Part shown: positions 26,829-35,346 of the stretch, one piece after another
Layout of the letters: every line of letters begins with the position of its first letter
How positions within the stretch are numbered: the first letter of the stretch is position 1
Source of the DNA: Chryseobacterium piscicola
GTDB lineage: Bacteria > Bacteroidota > Bacteroidia > Flavobacteriales > Weeksellaceae
NCBI RefSeq assembly: GCF_900156685.1
Contig: NZ_FTOJ01000001.1
Coordinates: forward strand, 682,001-746,000
Reading direction: 5' to 3'
DNA length: 64,000 nucleotides
Notes under the pieces: generated by a model
Database searches by the model: none
Told to the model about the DNA's origin: nothing
Seen by the model: the letters and a program-made list of their open reading frames with translations, nothing else
Program-made: the position numbers and the translations under genes

Positions 26829-26834
26829 TTAGTA

Positions 26835-28154
26835 ATGGAGTTTGGTGTTGAATACTTGAAATTGAGTGAATTACGAGATTTGCAATCTAGGAGATTGAAC
26901 GATTTAATGATTTATCTAGAAGATAAGTCAGAATTTTATAAGAGTAAATTTCGAGAATATGGTGTTTCTTCCAAAAGTATTTCTTCCATTGAAGATATTT
27001 CAAAACTTCCTATTACCTACAAACAAGACTTAAGAGATAATTATCCTTTTGGATTATTTACGGTTCCGAAGAATGAATTGCAGAGAATTCACTGTTCAAG
27101 CGGTACAACAGGGAAACCAACAGTAGTAGGATATACAAAAGAAGATGTTGATTTATTCAGTGAAGTAGTAGCAAGATCTTTGAATGCAGCGGGAGCAAAA
27201 CCAGGTATGCAGCTGCATAATGCTTATGGTTACGGAATTTTCACGGGCGGACTTGGTCTTCATTACGGAGCAGAAAAACTAGGAATGAGTGTTCTCCCTA
27301 TTTCTGGAGGGATGACTGCAAGACAAGTAGATTTAATCATGGATTTTAAACCGGAAGTTATCTGTTGCTCACCGTCTTATGCTTTAACAATCGCTGATGA
27401 ATTTGCTAAAAGAGGAATCTCGGCAGACGAAATCAGTTTAAAATATGCCGTTTTAGGCTCAGAACCTTGGACGGAATTGATCAGACTTCATGTAGAAGAA
27501 AGATTGGGCGTTCACGCAACCAATATTTATGGCTTAAGTGAAATTATCGGTCCTGGAGTTTCGATGGAAGATTTTGAGGAAAAAGGTGGCGCTTACATTT
27601 GGGAAGATCATTTCTATCCTGAAATTTTAGACCCAATTACCAAAGAACCGCTTCCTTACGGTGAAGAAGGTGTTTTGGTGATTACCACTTTAACAAAAAA
27701 AGCAATGCCTCTCCTTCGTTATTGGACCAATGATATTACAAGTTTATATTACGACGAAAATGCCAAAAGAACGATGGTTAAAATGAAACCGATTTTGGGC
27801 AGAGCAGATGATATGCTTATTGTGAGAGGTGTCAATGTATATCCGAGTCAGATTGAGGAAGCTTTTTCTCATATAAAAGGTGTCGTTCCGAATTATTATC
27901 TTACCCCAATCCAGAAGGAACAGATGTGTGTGGCGCTTGATATTGACGTAGAAATTGATGATGAATTGGTGGCTTCAGAAAATTTAAATAAAAATTCGGA
28001 TGAATATCTTAATTTCGTAGGAAATTTTGGTAAAAACATCGAAAACGAAATAAAAAAACGAGTGGGAATTACTACGAAAGTGAAAATTCATACTCAAAAC
28101 AGTTTGCCGAAGTGCGAAGGCGGAAAAATTAATAGAATATTAAAGACAAAATGA
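26835..28154 (+). CDS. paaK: Phenylacetate-CoA ligase PaaK
   Basis: Activates phenylacetate with ATP and CoA to phenylacetyl-CoA, the entry step; cytoplasmic. 439 residues, normal for PaaK. It is an adenylate-forming enzyme with the P-loop-like HCSSGTTGKPTVVGYT, YGYGIFTGGLGLHYGAEKLG, NIYGLSEIIGPG (the A5 motif with the catalytic Glu) and the C-terminal domain GRADDMLIVRGVNVYPSQIE. The C-terminal Lys is in LPKCEGGKINRI. First gene of the paa operon, with its own promoter and operator. It overlaps paaE by 4 bp (ATGA). Confidence 0.97.
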   Translation: MEFGVEYLKLSELRDLQSRRLNDLMIYLEDKSEFYKSKFREYGVSSKSISSIEDISKLPITYKQDLRDNYPFGLFTVPKNELQRIHCSSGTTGKPTVVGYTKEDVDLFSEVVARSLNAAGAKPGMQLHNAYGYGIFTGGLGLHYGAEKLGMSVLPISGGMTARQVDLIMDFKPEVICCSPSYALTIADEFAKRGISADEISLKYAVLGSEPWTELIRLHVEERLGVHATNIYGLSEIIGPGVSMEDFEEKGGAYIWEDHFYPEILDPITKEPLPYGEEGVLVITTLTKKAMPLLRYWTNDITSLYYDENAKRTMVKMKPILGRADDMLIVRGVNVYPSQIEEAFSHIKGVVPNYYLTPIQKEQMCVALDIDVEIDDELVASENLNKNSDEYLNFVGNFGKNIENEIKKRVGITTKVKIHTQNSLPKCEGGKINRILKTK

Positions 28155-29236
28155 ATTCATTTTATAAATTAAAAACTGTAAAAGTTCAGAAAGATACCAA
28201 TGATGCAGTGAATGTAGCATTAGAAATTCCTGAGGAGCTGAAAGATAAATTCAGATTCAAGCAAGGGCAGTATCTGAATTTTAGATTAATGGTAAACGGA
28301 AACGAAGAGCGCCGTTCATACTCGATTTGCAATGCACCAAGCGAAAAAAGCAATACGCTGGAAGTTTTGGTAAAGCTTTTAGAAAACGGAAAAGTTTCCG
28401 GCTACTTCAATGAGCATCTACACATGGATGAGTTGTTGGAAGTTATGCCTCCGATGGGTGGTTTTAATACTTCTTATCATCCAAGCAATACAAAAACGTA
28501 TGTGGGATTAGCAGCAGGAAGCGGAATCAGCCCGATTCTTTCTAATCTGAAGGAAAGTCTTTATCAGGAACCGAATTCAAACGCCTATCTTTTTTACAGC
28601 AACAGAAGCATGAATCATGTGATGAAAAAAGCTGAAATCGATCAATTGGTAGAGCAGTTCAACGGAAGACTGAAAGTGGTTTATCTGGTAAGCCGTGAAA
28701 AACACGAAGACCCGATTTTTGAAGGAAGAATTTCCCCTGAAAAATTAGATCATTTATTTGAAAGATATACAGACATAGACGTTAAGGAAGCCACTTATTT
28801 TATTTGCGGACCTTCTGATATGATCAAAGGGATTTCTGATTATTTGAAAAAAGAGAAGAAAGTTCCTGCGATTCAGGTTTTGTTTGAATATTTTTCAGCG
28901 CCCGACGAAGAAGATTCTGCAGAAATGAGCGATGAATTCAAAGCAATTGCCAATATCGAGAGTATGGTTACGGTCATTATTGATGATGATGAATATTCGT
29001 TCCACCTTAATTCAAAAAAAGAGAGTATCTTAGATAAAGCATTGAAAGACAATCTCCCTGTACCTTTCGCTTGCAAAGGAGGAGTTTGTTGTACGTGTAA
29101 AGCGGAAGTTCTCGAAGGAGAAGTTTTCATGGAGAAAAATTTCGCACTTACCGAAGACGAAGTAGCCAGAGGTTTTGTTCTGACTTGCCAGTGTCACCCG
29201 ACAACGAATGTGGTGATGTTAAATTATGATGTTTAA
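28151..29236 (+). CDS. paaE: Phenylacetyl-CoA epoxidase reductase subunit PaaE
   Basis: Passes electrons from NAD(P)H through FAD and a [2Fe-2S] cluster to the PaaA di-iron centre. 361 residues. FAD-binding barrel with RRSYSICNAP (RxYS motif), the NAD domain with GLAAGSGISPILSNLKE and FICGPSDMIKG, and a plant-type ferredoxin domain at the C-terminus with ligands in CKGGVCCTCKAEV and the fourth Cys in LTCQCHP. All four cluster Cys are present. It is fused translationally (ATGA) to paaK, unlike the E. coli order where paaE follows paaD. Confidence 0.97.
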   Translation: MNSFYKLKTVKVQKDTNDAVNVALEIPEELKDKFRFKQGQYLNFRLMVNGNEERRSYSICNAPSEKSNTLEVLVKLLENGKVSGYFNEHLHMDELLEVMPPMGGFNTSYHPSNTKTYVGLAAGSGISPILSNLKESLYQEPNSNAYLFYSNRSMNHVMKKAEIDQLVEQFNGRLKVVYLVSREKHEDPIFEGRISPEKLDHLFERYTDIDVKEATYFICGPSDMIKGISDYLKKEKKVPAIQVLFEYFSAPDEEDSAEMSDEFKAIANIESMVTVIIDDDEYSFHLNSKKESILDKALKDNLPVPFACKGGVCCTCKAEVLEGEVFMEKNFALTEDEVARGFVLTCQCHPTTNVVMLNYDV

Positions 29237-29350
29237 GACAATTTGAAAATGAGAAAATGTGCTAATTTGAAAATGCCATTATCGTGTTTTAATTTTCAAA
29301 TTGCCAAATTCTCAAATTCTCAAATTATTTAATTTTCAAATTCAAAAAAG
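29237..29350 (+). repeat. Spacer element 1 (paaE-paaA): TTTGAAAAT / ATTTTCAAA arms
   Basis: 5' half has two copies of AATTTGAAAATG; the 3' half has AATTTTCAAATTGCC, two CTCAAATT copies and AATTTTCAAATT just before the paaA ATG. The halves can fold on each other. The middle (ATTATCGTGTTTTAATTTTC) is nearly the same as in element 2. Confidence 0.85.
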
Positions 29351-30289
29351 ATGGACTTAGAAAAATTCGTACAATACGTACACGACGAAAATAAAGTTGA
29401 ACCAAAAGATGTGATGCCCGATGATTACAGAAAATTATTGGTTCGTCAGATTTCACAGCACGCACATTCTGAAATTGTCGGGATGTTGCCAGAAGCTAAC
29501 TGGGTTTCCAGAGCGCCTTCATTAAGAAGAAAAATGGCGCTTTTAGCTAAAGTTCAGGATGAAGCAGGCCACGGTTTATACCTGTATTCTGCTACCGAAA
29601 CTTTAGGAAACGGAACTATCAGAGCCGACAGAGATGCTACCTACGAAGATATGTTGGAAGGAAAAGCGAAATATTCAAGTATTTTCAATTATCCTACCTT
29701 GAGCTGGGCAGATATTGGTGCCATCGGTTGGTTGGTTGATGGAGCTGCAATTATGAATCAGGTAATGTTGATGGGAAATTCTTATGGTCCTTATTCGAGA
29801 GCGATGGTGAAAATCTGTAAAGAAGAATCTTTCCACCAAAGACAGGGTTATGAGATTTTAATGGCACTTTGCCGTGGTACAAAACAACAGAAAGAAATGG
29901 CTCAAGCTTCACTAAACCGTTTTTGGTGGCCGGCTTTGATGATGTTTGGTCCAAATGACGACAGTTCACCCAACTCTAAAATCTCTATGAATTACAGAGT
30001 AAAAAGAGAAAGTAACGACAGTCTTCGTCAGCGGTTTATCGACGTTACGGTTTCTCAGGCTGAATTCTTAGGATTAACGGTTCCTGATAAAGATCTTAAA
30101 TGGAATGAGGAAAGACAACACTACGATTTCGGAGAGCTTCCTTGGGATGAATTCATGGAAATCTTAAAAGGAAACGGTCCTTGTAACAAAAAAAGATTAC
30201 AGACAAAAGTAAAAGCGCAACAGGAAAACCTTTGGGTAAAAGAAGCGGCGATTGCTTTTGCAGAAAAACAACAAAAAGAAGTAATATAA
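29351..30289 (+). CDS. paaA: Phenylacetyl-CoA epoxidase catalytic subunit PaaA
   Basis: Di-iron oxygenase subunit that forms the 1,2-epoxide of phenylacetyl-CoA. 312 residues, full length. Ferritin-like helices carry the iron ligands: AHSEIVG (first Glu), QDEAGHGLY (ExxH, in DEAGH) and [13 protein letters not shown] (second ExxH). Works with PaaB, C, D and E. The gene is separated from paaE by repeat element 1 and from paaB by element 2, whereas paaABCD genes are usually tightly packed. Confidence 0.97.
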   Translation: MDLEKFVQYVHDENKVEPKDVMPDDYRKLLVRQISQHAHSEIVGMLPEANWVSRAPSLRRKMALLAKVQDEAGHGLYLYSATETLGNGTIRADRDATYEDMLEGKAKYSSIFNYPTLSWADIGAIGWLVDGAAIMNQVMLMGNSYGPYSRAMVKICKEESFHQRQGYEILMALCRGTKQQKEMAQASLNRFWWPALMMFGPNDDSSPNSKISMNYRVKRESNDSLRQRFIDVTVSQAEFLGLTVPDKDLKWNEERQHYDFGELPWDEFMEILKGNGPCNKKRLQTKVKAQQENLWVKEAAIAFAEKQQKEVI

Positions 30290-30407
30290 ATAATGTGCTA
30301 ATTTGAAAATGTGCTAATTTGAAAATACCATCATTGTGTTTTAATTTTCAAATTGCCTAATTCTCAAATTTTCAAATTAACTAATTTTCAAATTTTCAAA
30401 TTGAATT
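30290..30407 (+). repeat. Spacer element 2 (paaA-paaB)
   Basis: Two copies of GTGCTAATTTGAAAAT on the 5' side; ATTTTCAAATTGCCTAATT, CTCAAATTTTCAAATT and AATTTTCAAATTTTCAAATT on the 3' side. The middle (CATCATTGTGTTTTAATTTTC) is a close copy of that in element 1, showing the two spacers share ancestry. Confidence 0.85.
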
Positions 30408-30689
30408 ATGGCAAATTTAGATGTGTGGGAAGTGTTTATTCAGACTAAACCGGGATTATCTCACAAACACGTTGGAATTGTACAGGCGCCAACAGCAGAA
30501 ATGGCTTTGCAGAACGCAAGAGACGTTTATACAAGAAGAAAAGAGGGAACTTCTGTTTGGGTAGTTCCAAGTAAATATATTGTGACTTCAGAAGGAATTG
30601 ATAAAGAAGCATTCTTTGATCCAGCTGATGACAAATTGTACCGTCACCCAACGTTCTACGATATTCCTAACGATGTGAAAAATATGTAG
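30408..30689 (+). CDS. paaB: Phenylacetyl-CoA epoxidase subunit PaaB
   Basis: 93 residues, the usual size. It carries the characteristic segments WEVFIQTKPGLSHKHVGIV, APTAEMALQNARDVYTRR and EGTSVWVVPS. In E. coli PaaB bridges the PaaAC dimers and is needed for PaaE to donate electrons. It is flanked on both sides by the repeat-bearing spacers. Confidence 0.97.
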   Translation: MANLDVWEVFIQTKPGLSHKHVGIVQAPTAEMALQNARDVYTRRKEGTSVWVVPSKYIVTSEGIDKEAFFDPADDKLYRHPTFYDIPNDVKNM

Positions 30690-30823
30690 ATTAATAATTT
30701 GAAAATGTGCTAATTTGAAAATTTGGAAATGACCTTAACGACGTTAATTAATCTAAAATTTCAACTAAAGCAGTCACTCAATTTTCAAATTAACTAATTT
30801 TCAAATTCTCAAATTTAAAAATA
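30690..30823 (+). repeat. Spacer element 3 (paaB-paaC)
   Basis: AATTTGAAAATGTGCTAATTT plus GAAAATTTGGAAATG on the 5' side; AATTTTCAAATTAACTAATT and TTCAAATTCTCAAATTT on the 3' side. The centre (about 40 nt, GACCTTAACGACGTTAATTA...) is unlike the other spacers. Confidence 0.8.
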
Positions 30824-31573
30824 ATGAACCCATTATATAATTATTTATTAAAACTAGCAGACGACAGTTTCATTATGGGACAGCGATTGTCTGCGTGGTG
30901 CGGTGAAGGTCCTTATCTGGAAGAAGATATTGCTTTAACCAATATTGCATTAGATCAATTAGGTCAGGCGAATAACTTCTATGTTTACGCTTCAAGAGTT
31001 GCAGATAACGGCAAAAGTGAAGATGATTTGGCGTTTTTAAGATACGAACATGAATATGTAAATGCACACTTGCCGGAACTGCCGAATGAAGATTATGCAC
31101 AAACGATTCTTAAAGTCTATGTTTTCGCTGTATATCAGAAATTGATGTACGAAGCTCTGTCAAATTCAACAGACGAAGAACTTTCTGCCATCGCTCAAAA
31201 ATCTTTAAAAGAAGTAAGATACCATTACACTCACGCCGCCTCGTGGATGAAAATTTTCGGACAGGGAACAGAAGAAAGCAAAATGCGTCTTGAAAGATCA
31301 ATCGAAAATATCTGGGAATACACGAAAGGTTTATTCGCAAAAACGGAAGGTGAAGATGATTTAATTGCTTTAAACGTTGCTCCGAATAGTGATGCTTTGT
31401 ACGAGGATTTCGTATCGATTACAACCAAAGATTTTGCAGATTTCGGTCTAGAATATCCAACAAATCCTTTCATGCAGCCAAAATCAAGAACAGGTTATCA
31501 TACAGAATATTTCGGATTTATCCTTTGTGAGTTACAGTATATGCAGAGAGCGTATCCTGGTTGTACTTGGTAA
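30824..31573 (+). CDS. paaC: Phenylacetyl-CoA epoxidase structural subunit PaaC
   Basis: 249 residues. A ferritin-like paralogue of PaaA that lacks a working di-iron site and forms the heterodimer with PaaA. Typical segments: DDSFIMGQRLSAWCGEGPYL, LEEDIALTNIALDQLGQAN and YHTEYFGFILCELQYMQRAY. The C-terminal PGCTW is usual for the family. Confidence 0.97.
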   Translation: MNPLYNYLLKLADDSFIMGQRLSAWCGEGPYLEEDIALTNIALDQLGQANNFYVYASRVADNGKSEDDLAFLRYEHEYVNAHLPELPNEDYAQTILKVYVFAVYQKLMYEALSNSTDEELSAIAQKSLKEVRYHYTHAASWMKIFGQGTEESKMRLERSIENIWEYTKGLFAKTEGEDDLIALNVAPNSDALYEDFVSITTKDFADFGLEYPTNPFMQPKSRTGYHTEYFGFILCELQYMQRAYPGCTW

Positions 31574-31670
31574 AAATTTCAATGCGTTAGTTTGAAAATG
31601 TGTTAATTTGAAAATGGTGGACTGCATTAAATTTTCAAATTACCCAAATTTTCAAATTTTCAAATTAATT
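31574..31670 (+). repeat. Spacer element 4 (paaC-paaD)
   Basis: TTTGAAAATGTGTTAATTTG and AAAATGGTGG on the 5' side; AATTTTCAAATTACCC and AATTTTCAAATTTTCAAATT on the 3' side, ending 4 nt before the paaD ATG. Confidence 0.82.
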
Positions 31671-32135
31671 ATGAAAAATCCTTTAGAAATATTAGAATTA
31701 GTTCCCGATCCGGAAATTCCGGTAATCAATATTGTGGAATTGGGTATTGTAAGAGAAGCGAAAGTTACGAGTGAGAATTCTTGTGAAATAACGATTACGC
31801 CGACTTATTCTGCCTGTCCCGCCATGTTTACCATTGAGGAAGATATCATCAAGATCATGAAAGAAAACGGTTGGGATGCAAAAGTAGTAACCAAAATGTT
31901 TCCGATATGGACAACAGATTGGATAACTGATGATGCGAGAGAAAAACTACGTGTCTACGGAATTTCACCTCCCGAAAAAGGAGCCGACGAACATCACATC
32001 GGGAAACCGAAAAAATGTCCACGTTGCGGATCGATGCACTCCAAACAAATCAGCAGATTCGGATCTACATTGTGTAAGGCCTCTTATCAATGCTTAGATT
32101 GTTTAGAGCCGTTTGATTATTTTAAATGTCATTAA
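31671..32135 (+). CDS. paaD: Phenylacetyl-CoA epoxidase maturation factor PaaD
   Basis: 154 residues. The N-terminal MIP18/SufT-like domain (LVPDPEIPVINIVELGIVRE, then TPTYSACPAMFTIEED) and the C-terminal zinc ribbon (KKCPRCGSMHSKQ ... CKASYQCLDC) are those of PaaD, thought to help build the metal centre of the epoxidase. I start it at 31671, directly after spacer element 4; a longer in-frame ATG at 31608 lies in the repeat and codes for low-complexity sequence. Its last codons (YFKCH, stop) form the start of the 102-bp tandem repeat unit. Confidence 0.95.
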   Translation: MKNPLEILELVPDPEIPVINIVELGIVREAKVTSENSCEITITPTYSACPAMFTIEEDIIKIMKENGWDAKVVTKMFPIWTTDWITDDAREKLRVYGISPPEKGADEHHIGKPKKCPRCGSMHSKQISRFGSTLCKASYQCLDCLEPFDYFKCH

Positions 32136-32590
32136 ACAATTTGAAAATGTGCTAATTTGAAAATGAGTAAACTAGTAGTGAAATCAAAATTTTTAAACTA
32201 CTGAATTTTCCTTTTTTATTATTTTAAATGTCATTAAACAATTTGAAAATGTGCTAATTTGAAAATGAGTAAATTAGTAGTGAAATCAAAATTTTTAAAC
32301 TACTGAATTTTCCTTTTTTATTATTTTAAATATCATTAAACAATTTGAAAATGTGCTAATTTGAAAATGAGTAAATTAGTAGTGAAATCAAAATTTTTAA
32401 ACTACTGAATTTTCCTTTTTTATTATTTTAAATATCATTAAACAATTTGAAAATGTGCTAATTTGAAAATGAGTAAATTAGTAGTGAAATCAAAATTTTT
32501 AAACTACTGAATTTTCCTTTTTTATTATTTTAAATATCATTAAACAATTTGAAAATGTGCTAATTTGAAAATGAGTAAATTAGTAGTGAA
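32117..32590 (+). repeat. 102-bp tandem repeat array (4.6 copies) over the end of paaD
   Basis: CATTAAACAATTTG recurs at 32130, 32232, 32334, 32436 and 32538, an exact 102-bp period. Each unit contains TTATTTTAAAT(G/A)TCATTAA, two AATTTGAAAATG arms, AGTAGTGAAATC and an opposing ACTACTGAATTTTC. Copies are almost identical: copies 1-2 have TGTC where 3-5 have TATC, and copy 1 has AAACTAG where the others have AAATTAG. The unit begins inside paaD, so its stop codon region has been copied four times downstream. The fifth copy breaks off at 32590 into a normal 3' arm. Confidence 0.95.
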
Positions 32591-32637
32591 TTAAAAATTT
32601 TCAAATTACCGAATTTTCAAATTAAAAAATTAAAACT
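32591..32637 (+). repeat. 3' arm of spacer element 5 (paaD-paaG)
   Basis: AATTTTCAAATTACC and AATTTTCAAATT before the paaG ATG, the same kind of 3' arm as in the other paa spacers. With the tandem array it fills the 502-bp gap; no gene is present. Confidence 0.8.
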
Positions 32638-33438
32638 ATGTACACACAACTCAATATTGAATCGCATTTTGACGGTAAACTAAAAATCGCTTACCTCAAT
32701 CAGCCTGATACTATGAATGCGCTTACAAAGCCGTCTTTGGGAGATTTAAAAGATTTTATTAAAGAATGCAGCGATGATCCTACAGTAAGATGTGTGGCGA
32801 TCTCAGGAAGAGGAAGAGCTTTCTGTTCTGGTCAAAACCTAGATGATGCTTTCGTTCAGGGTAACGAACATCATGATAATGACATTATCAGAAAAATTGT
32901 AACCGATTATTACAATCCTTTGGTGTTGGAAATTACCCGTTGCAAAAAGCCTGTTGTTGCTTTGGTAAACGGTCCTGCAGTTGGTGCTGGTGCAATGTTG
33001 GCTTTGATTTGTGATTTCGTTTTAGCGAATGAAAAAGCATATTTTGCTCAGGTATTCTCCAATATAGGGTTGATTCCTGATACGGGTGGAACTTATTTCT
33101 TGCCCAAACTATTAGGAAGACAATTGGCGAATTATTTAGCATTTACAGGCAAAAAATTATCGGCTGAAGAATCTAAATCTTATGGTTTGGTGGCTGAGGT
33201 TTTCACTGAAGAAGAATTCAATTCAAAATCATTGGAAATTTTAGAAAAAGTTTCAAATATGCCTACTGTTGGTTTAAAATTAACTAAAAAAGCCTTCGCA
33301 AACTCTTATAACAATACTTTGAAACAACAATTGGAATTAGAAGGTGATTTGCAACAGGAAGCAGCAGAAACAGAAGATTTTAAAGAAGGTGTAAGTGCAT
33401 TTTTAGAAAAAAGAAAACCTGAATATAAGGGAAAATAA
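32638..33438 (+). CDS. paaG: Ring-1,2-epoxyphenylacetyl-CoA isomerase PaaG
   Basis: Crotonase-fold enzyme that turns the epoxide into oxepin-CoA. 266 residues. SGRGRAFCSGQNLDD and ALVNGPAVGAGAMLALICDF form the oxyanion hole. The two crotonase Glu residues are replaced (Met and Phe), while the isomerase-type Asp is present in GLIPDTGGT (Asp148), as in PaaG. That residue pattern separates it from hydratases and from the paaF-like gene at 42619. Confidence 0.93.
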   Translation: MYTQLNIESHFDGKLKIAYLNQPDTMNALTKPSLGDLKDFIKECSDDPTVRCVAISGRGRAFCSGQNLDDAFVQGNEHHDNDIIRKIVTDYYNPLVLEITRCKKPVVALVNGPAVGAGAMLALICDFVLANEKAYFAQVFSNIGLIPDTGGTYFLPKLLGRQLANYLAFTGKKLSAEESKSYGLVAEVFTEEEFNSKSLEILEKVSNMPTVGLKLTKKAFANSYNNTLKQQLELEGDLQQEAAETEDFKEGVSAFLEKRKPEYKGK

Positions 33439-33504
33439 TCAATTTGAAAATGAATTAATTTGAGAATTTGAAAATTGTTTTTGACTTTAAAGTATAATTT
33501 GAAA
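33439..33504 (+). repeat. Spacer element 6, 5' arm (before the four-helix-bundle gene)
   Basis: AATTTGAAAATGAATTAATT, TTTGAGAATTTGAAAATTG and ATAATTTGAAAATGAG. The last copy supplies the ATG of the gene that follows. Confidence 0.82.
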
Positions 33505-33858
33505 ATGAGAAATGACAAGGAAAATATTATTGTAACCAAGACTTTCGATTTTGCTTTGGATATTATAGAATTTTCGCAAGATTTGTATGAAGCTAAAAGA
33601 TTTCCTTTGGCAAATCAAATTTTCAAATCAGGAACTTCAATTGGAGCAAATGTTAGAGAGGCTCAAAACGCAGAAGGCAAAGCAGATTTTATTCATAAAT
33701 TAAAGATTGCTGCCAAAGAAGCTGATGAAACAGAATATTGGCTTCTGCTGTGTTTGAAATCTCCATTTTTCAAATCTCCAAACGAAAAATTAATCTCAGA
33801 TTTAAAAGAAATTATATTGATTCTTTCAAAAATCATTTCAAGTTCGAAGCTAAAATAA
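33505..33858 (+). CDS. Four-helix-bundle protein (23S rRNA intervening-sequence family)
   Basis: 117 residues: FDFALDIIEFSQDLYEAKRF, PLANQIFKSGTSIGANVREA, QNAEGKADFIHKLKIAAKEA and DETEYWLLLCLK. This is the S23/IVP family pattern (SxSIGANxxEA, then F..K...A..E..E..YWL), a four-helix bundle first seen in 23S rRNA intervening sequences; its molecular role is unclear. The start at 33505 lies inside the repeat arm (GAAAATGAG). It is not a known phenylacetate gene and sits between paaG and paaH, enclosed by repeat arms on both sides. Confidence 0.92.
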   Translation: MRNDKENIIVTKTFDFALDIIEFSQDLYEAKRFPLANQIFKSGTSIGANVREAQNAEGKADFIHKLKIAAKEADETEYWLLLCLKSPFFKSPNEKLISDLKEIILILSKIISSSKLK

Positions 33859-33898
33859 TTTTCAAATTAGCCCATTTTCAAATTTTCAAATTAAATAT
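33859..33898 (+). repeat. Spacer element 6, 3' arm (after the four-helix-bundle gene)
   Basis: TTTTCAAATTAGCCC and ATTTTCAAATTTTCAAATT just before the paaH ATG. It is the mirror partner of the 5' arm at 33439-33504. Confidence 0.82.
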
Positions 33899-35032
33899 AT
33901 GAATATAGGAATTATCGGTGCCGGAACTATGGGGATTGGCATCGCACAAGTAGCCGCAACCAACGGATGCAAAGTTTGGGTATATGATGCCAACGCAAAA
34001 CAAGTAGAAACGGCAACTGTAGGTTTAGAAAAAACATTGACCAAATTGGTTGATAAACAAAAAATTTCTTCTGAAAAAATGGTGGAGATTTTATCTAATA
34101 TTTCTATTGCTACCGAGCTGAAAGATTTCAAAGATTGTGAATTGATCATAGAAGCTATCATCGAAAATAAAGAAATCAAAACCAAAGTTTTTACAGAACT
34201 AGAAAATCATGTTTCTGAAAACTGTGTTATTGCTTCCAATACATCATCTATTTCTATCACCTCTCTTGGTGCAGAACTACAAAAACCAGAACGTTTTATC
34301 GGAATTCACTTTTTCAATCCAGCTCCTTTGATGCCTTTGGTCGAAATTATTCCGTCTTTACTCACAGAAAAATCTTTAGCCGAAAAAATGTACAGCCTCA
34401 TGAAAGATTGGGGTAAAGTTCCTGTGATTGCTAAAGATATTCCTGGATTTATTGTCAACAGAATCGCCCGTCCTTATTATGGAGAAGGCTTGAGACTCGT
34501 TGAAGAAAACATCGCGACAGTAGAACAGGTTGATGATGCTATGAAAACCATCGGAAACTTCAAAATGGGCCCTTTTGAATTAATGGATCTCATTGGTGTT
34601 GATGTGAATTTCTCTGTAACAACAACGGTTTACAAAGAATATTTCTACGATTCGAAATATAAACCATCTCTTCTTCAGCAAAGAATGTCTGAAGCCAAAC
34701 TTCACGGCAGAAAAACAGGAAAAGGTTTTTATGATTATGCTGATGATGCAAAAAAACCAGAACCAGTAAAAGATGATGCCCTTTATCAGCAGATCTTTTT
34801 AAGAATTATTTCAATGCTCATCAATGAAGCAGTTGAAGCAAAAAGATTAGGCATTGCTAATGACGAAGATTTAGAATTAGCCATGCAGAAAGGTGTGAAT
34901 TATCCAAAAGGATTATTGGCTTGGGGAAAAGAAATAGGTTATACAAAAATCTCTGAAACCCTTCAAAGTCTTTACGAAGAATATCAGGAAGATAGATACA
35001 GACAAAGCCCTTTGCTGCGCAAATTAAATTAG
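33899..35032 (+). CDS. paaH: 3-hydroxyadipyl-CoA dehydrogenase PaaH
   Basis: NAD-dependent oxidation of 3-hydroxyadipyl-CoA to 3-oxoadipyl-CoA. 377 residues: NAD-binding Rossmann fold with MNIGIIGAGTMGIGIAQVAA, the SNTSSISITSL and IGIHFFNPAPLMPLVEI segments (catalytic His), KDIPGFIVNRI, then a 3HCDH C-terminal domain (GPFELMDLIGVDVNF) and a further partial C-terminal repeat (INEAVEAKRLGIANDEDLEL). It is longer than a simple 280-residue HADH and shorter than E. coli PaaH (475). Confidence 0.94.
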   Translation: MNIGIIGAGTMGIGIAQVAATNGCKVWVYDANAKQVETATVGLEKTLTKLVDKQKISSEKMVEILSNISIATELKDFKDCELIIEAIIENKEIKTKVFTELENHVSENCVIASNTSSISITSLGAELQKPERFIGIHFFNPAPLMPLVEIIPSLLTEKSLAEKMYSLMKDWGKVPVIAKDIPGFIVNRIARPYYGEGLRLVEENIATVEQVDDAMKTIGNFKMGPFELMDLIGVDVNFSVTTTVYKEYFYDSKYKPSLLQQRMSEAKLHGRKTGKGFYDYADDAKKPEPVKDDALYQQIFLRIISMLINEAVEAKRLGIANDEDLELAMQKGVNYPKGLLAWGKEIGYTKISETLQSLYEEYQEDRYRQSPLLRKLN

Positions 35033-35105
35033 TTAATTTGAAAATGTGCTAATTTGAAAATTAATTTTCTCATTTTCAAATTGAATTAATTTTCAAATTA
35101 AAATT
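35033..35105 (+). repeat. Spacer element 7 (paaH to small membrane gene)
   Basis: AATTTGAAAATGTGCTAATTT GAAAATTAA on the 5' side, then ATTTTCTCATTTTCAAATTG and AATTTTCAAATTAAAATT up to the next ATG. Shortest of the full elements, with almost no centre. Confidence 0.82.
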
Positions 35106-35330
35106 ATGACACAGAAAAATATAATTTCGTCTTTAGTAATGGCATTATTTTCAGCGATTTTTGTTGGAGGTATTTTTTATTTAACAGATAATCGTTTTAG
35201 TGCCTCCGATGAAGATAAAATGTTCAGTTGGGGATTTGTATTGATTTATTTTGTAGGGATGTTTATAGCTCATCTTTTTATGAATCAAATGATGCAGTTT
35301 TTTAAAAACCTTTTTGTAAAGAAAAAATAA
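35106..35330 (+). CDS. Hypothetical small membrane protein
   Basis: 74 residues, two TM helices (about 7-26 and 42-63), a short acidic loop (SASDEDKMF) and a Lys-rich C-terminus (LFVKKK). No family recognised. It lies inside the paa operon between paaH and paaI, and only 16 nt separate it from the next membrane gene. Its size and shape match that neighbour, so they may work as a pair; any link to phenylacetate is inferred from position only. Confidence 0.7.
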   Translation: MTQKNIISSLVMALFSAIFVGGIFYLTDNRFSASDEDKMFSWGFVLIYFVGMFIAHLFMNQMMQFFKNLFVKKK

Positions 35331-35346
35331 CTTTAATTTAATCTAA

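Noticed and set aside
32117-32590. The 102-bp tandem array as a CRISPR or a repeat protein
   Set aside because: The whole 102-bp unit repeats with no unique spacers, and all frames hold stops in each unit.
33439-33898. The four-helix-bundle gene as part of a diversity-generating retroelement (Avd)
   Set aside because: No reverse transcriptase, template repeat or variable repeat is found nearby; the family also occurs alone.
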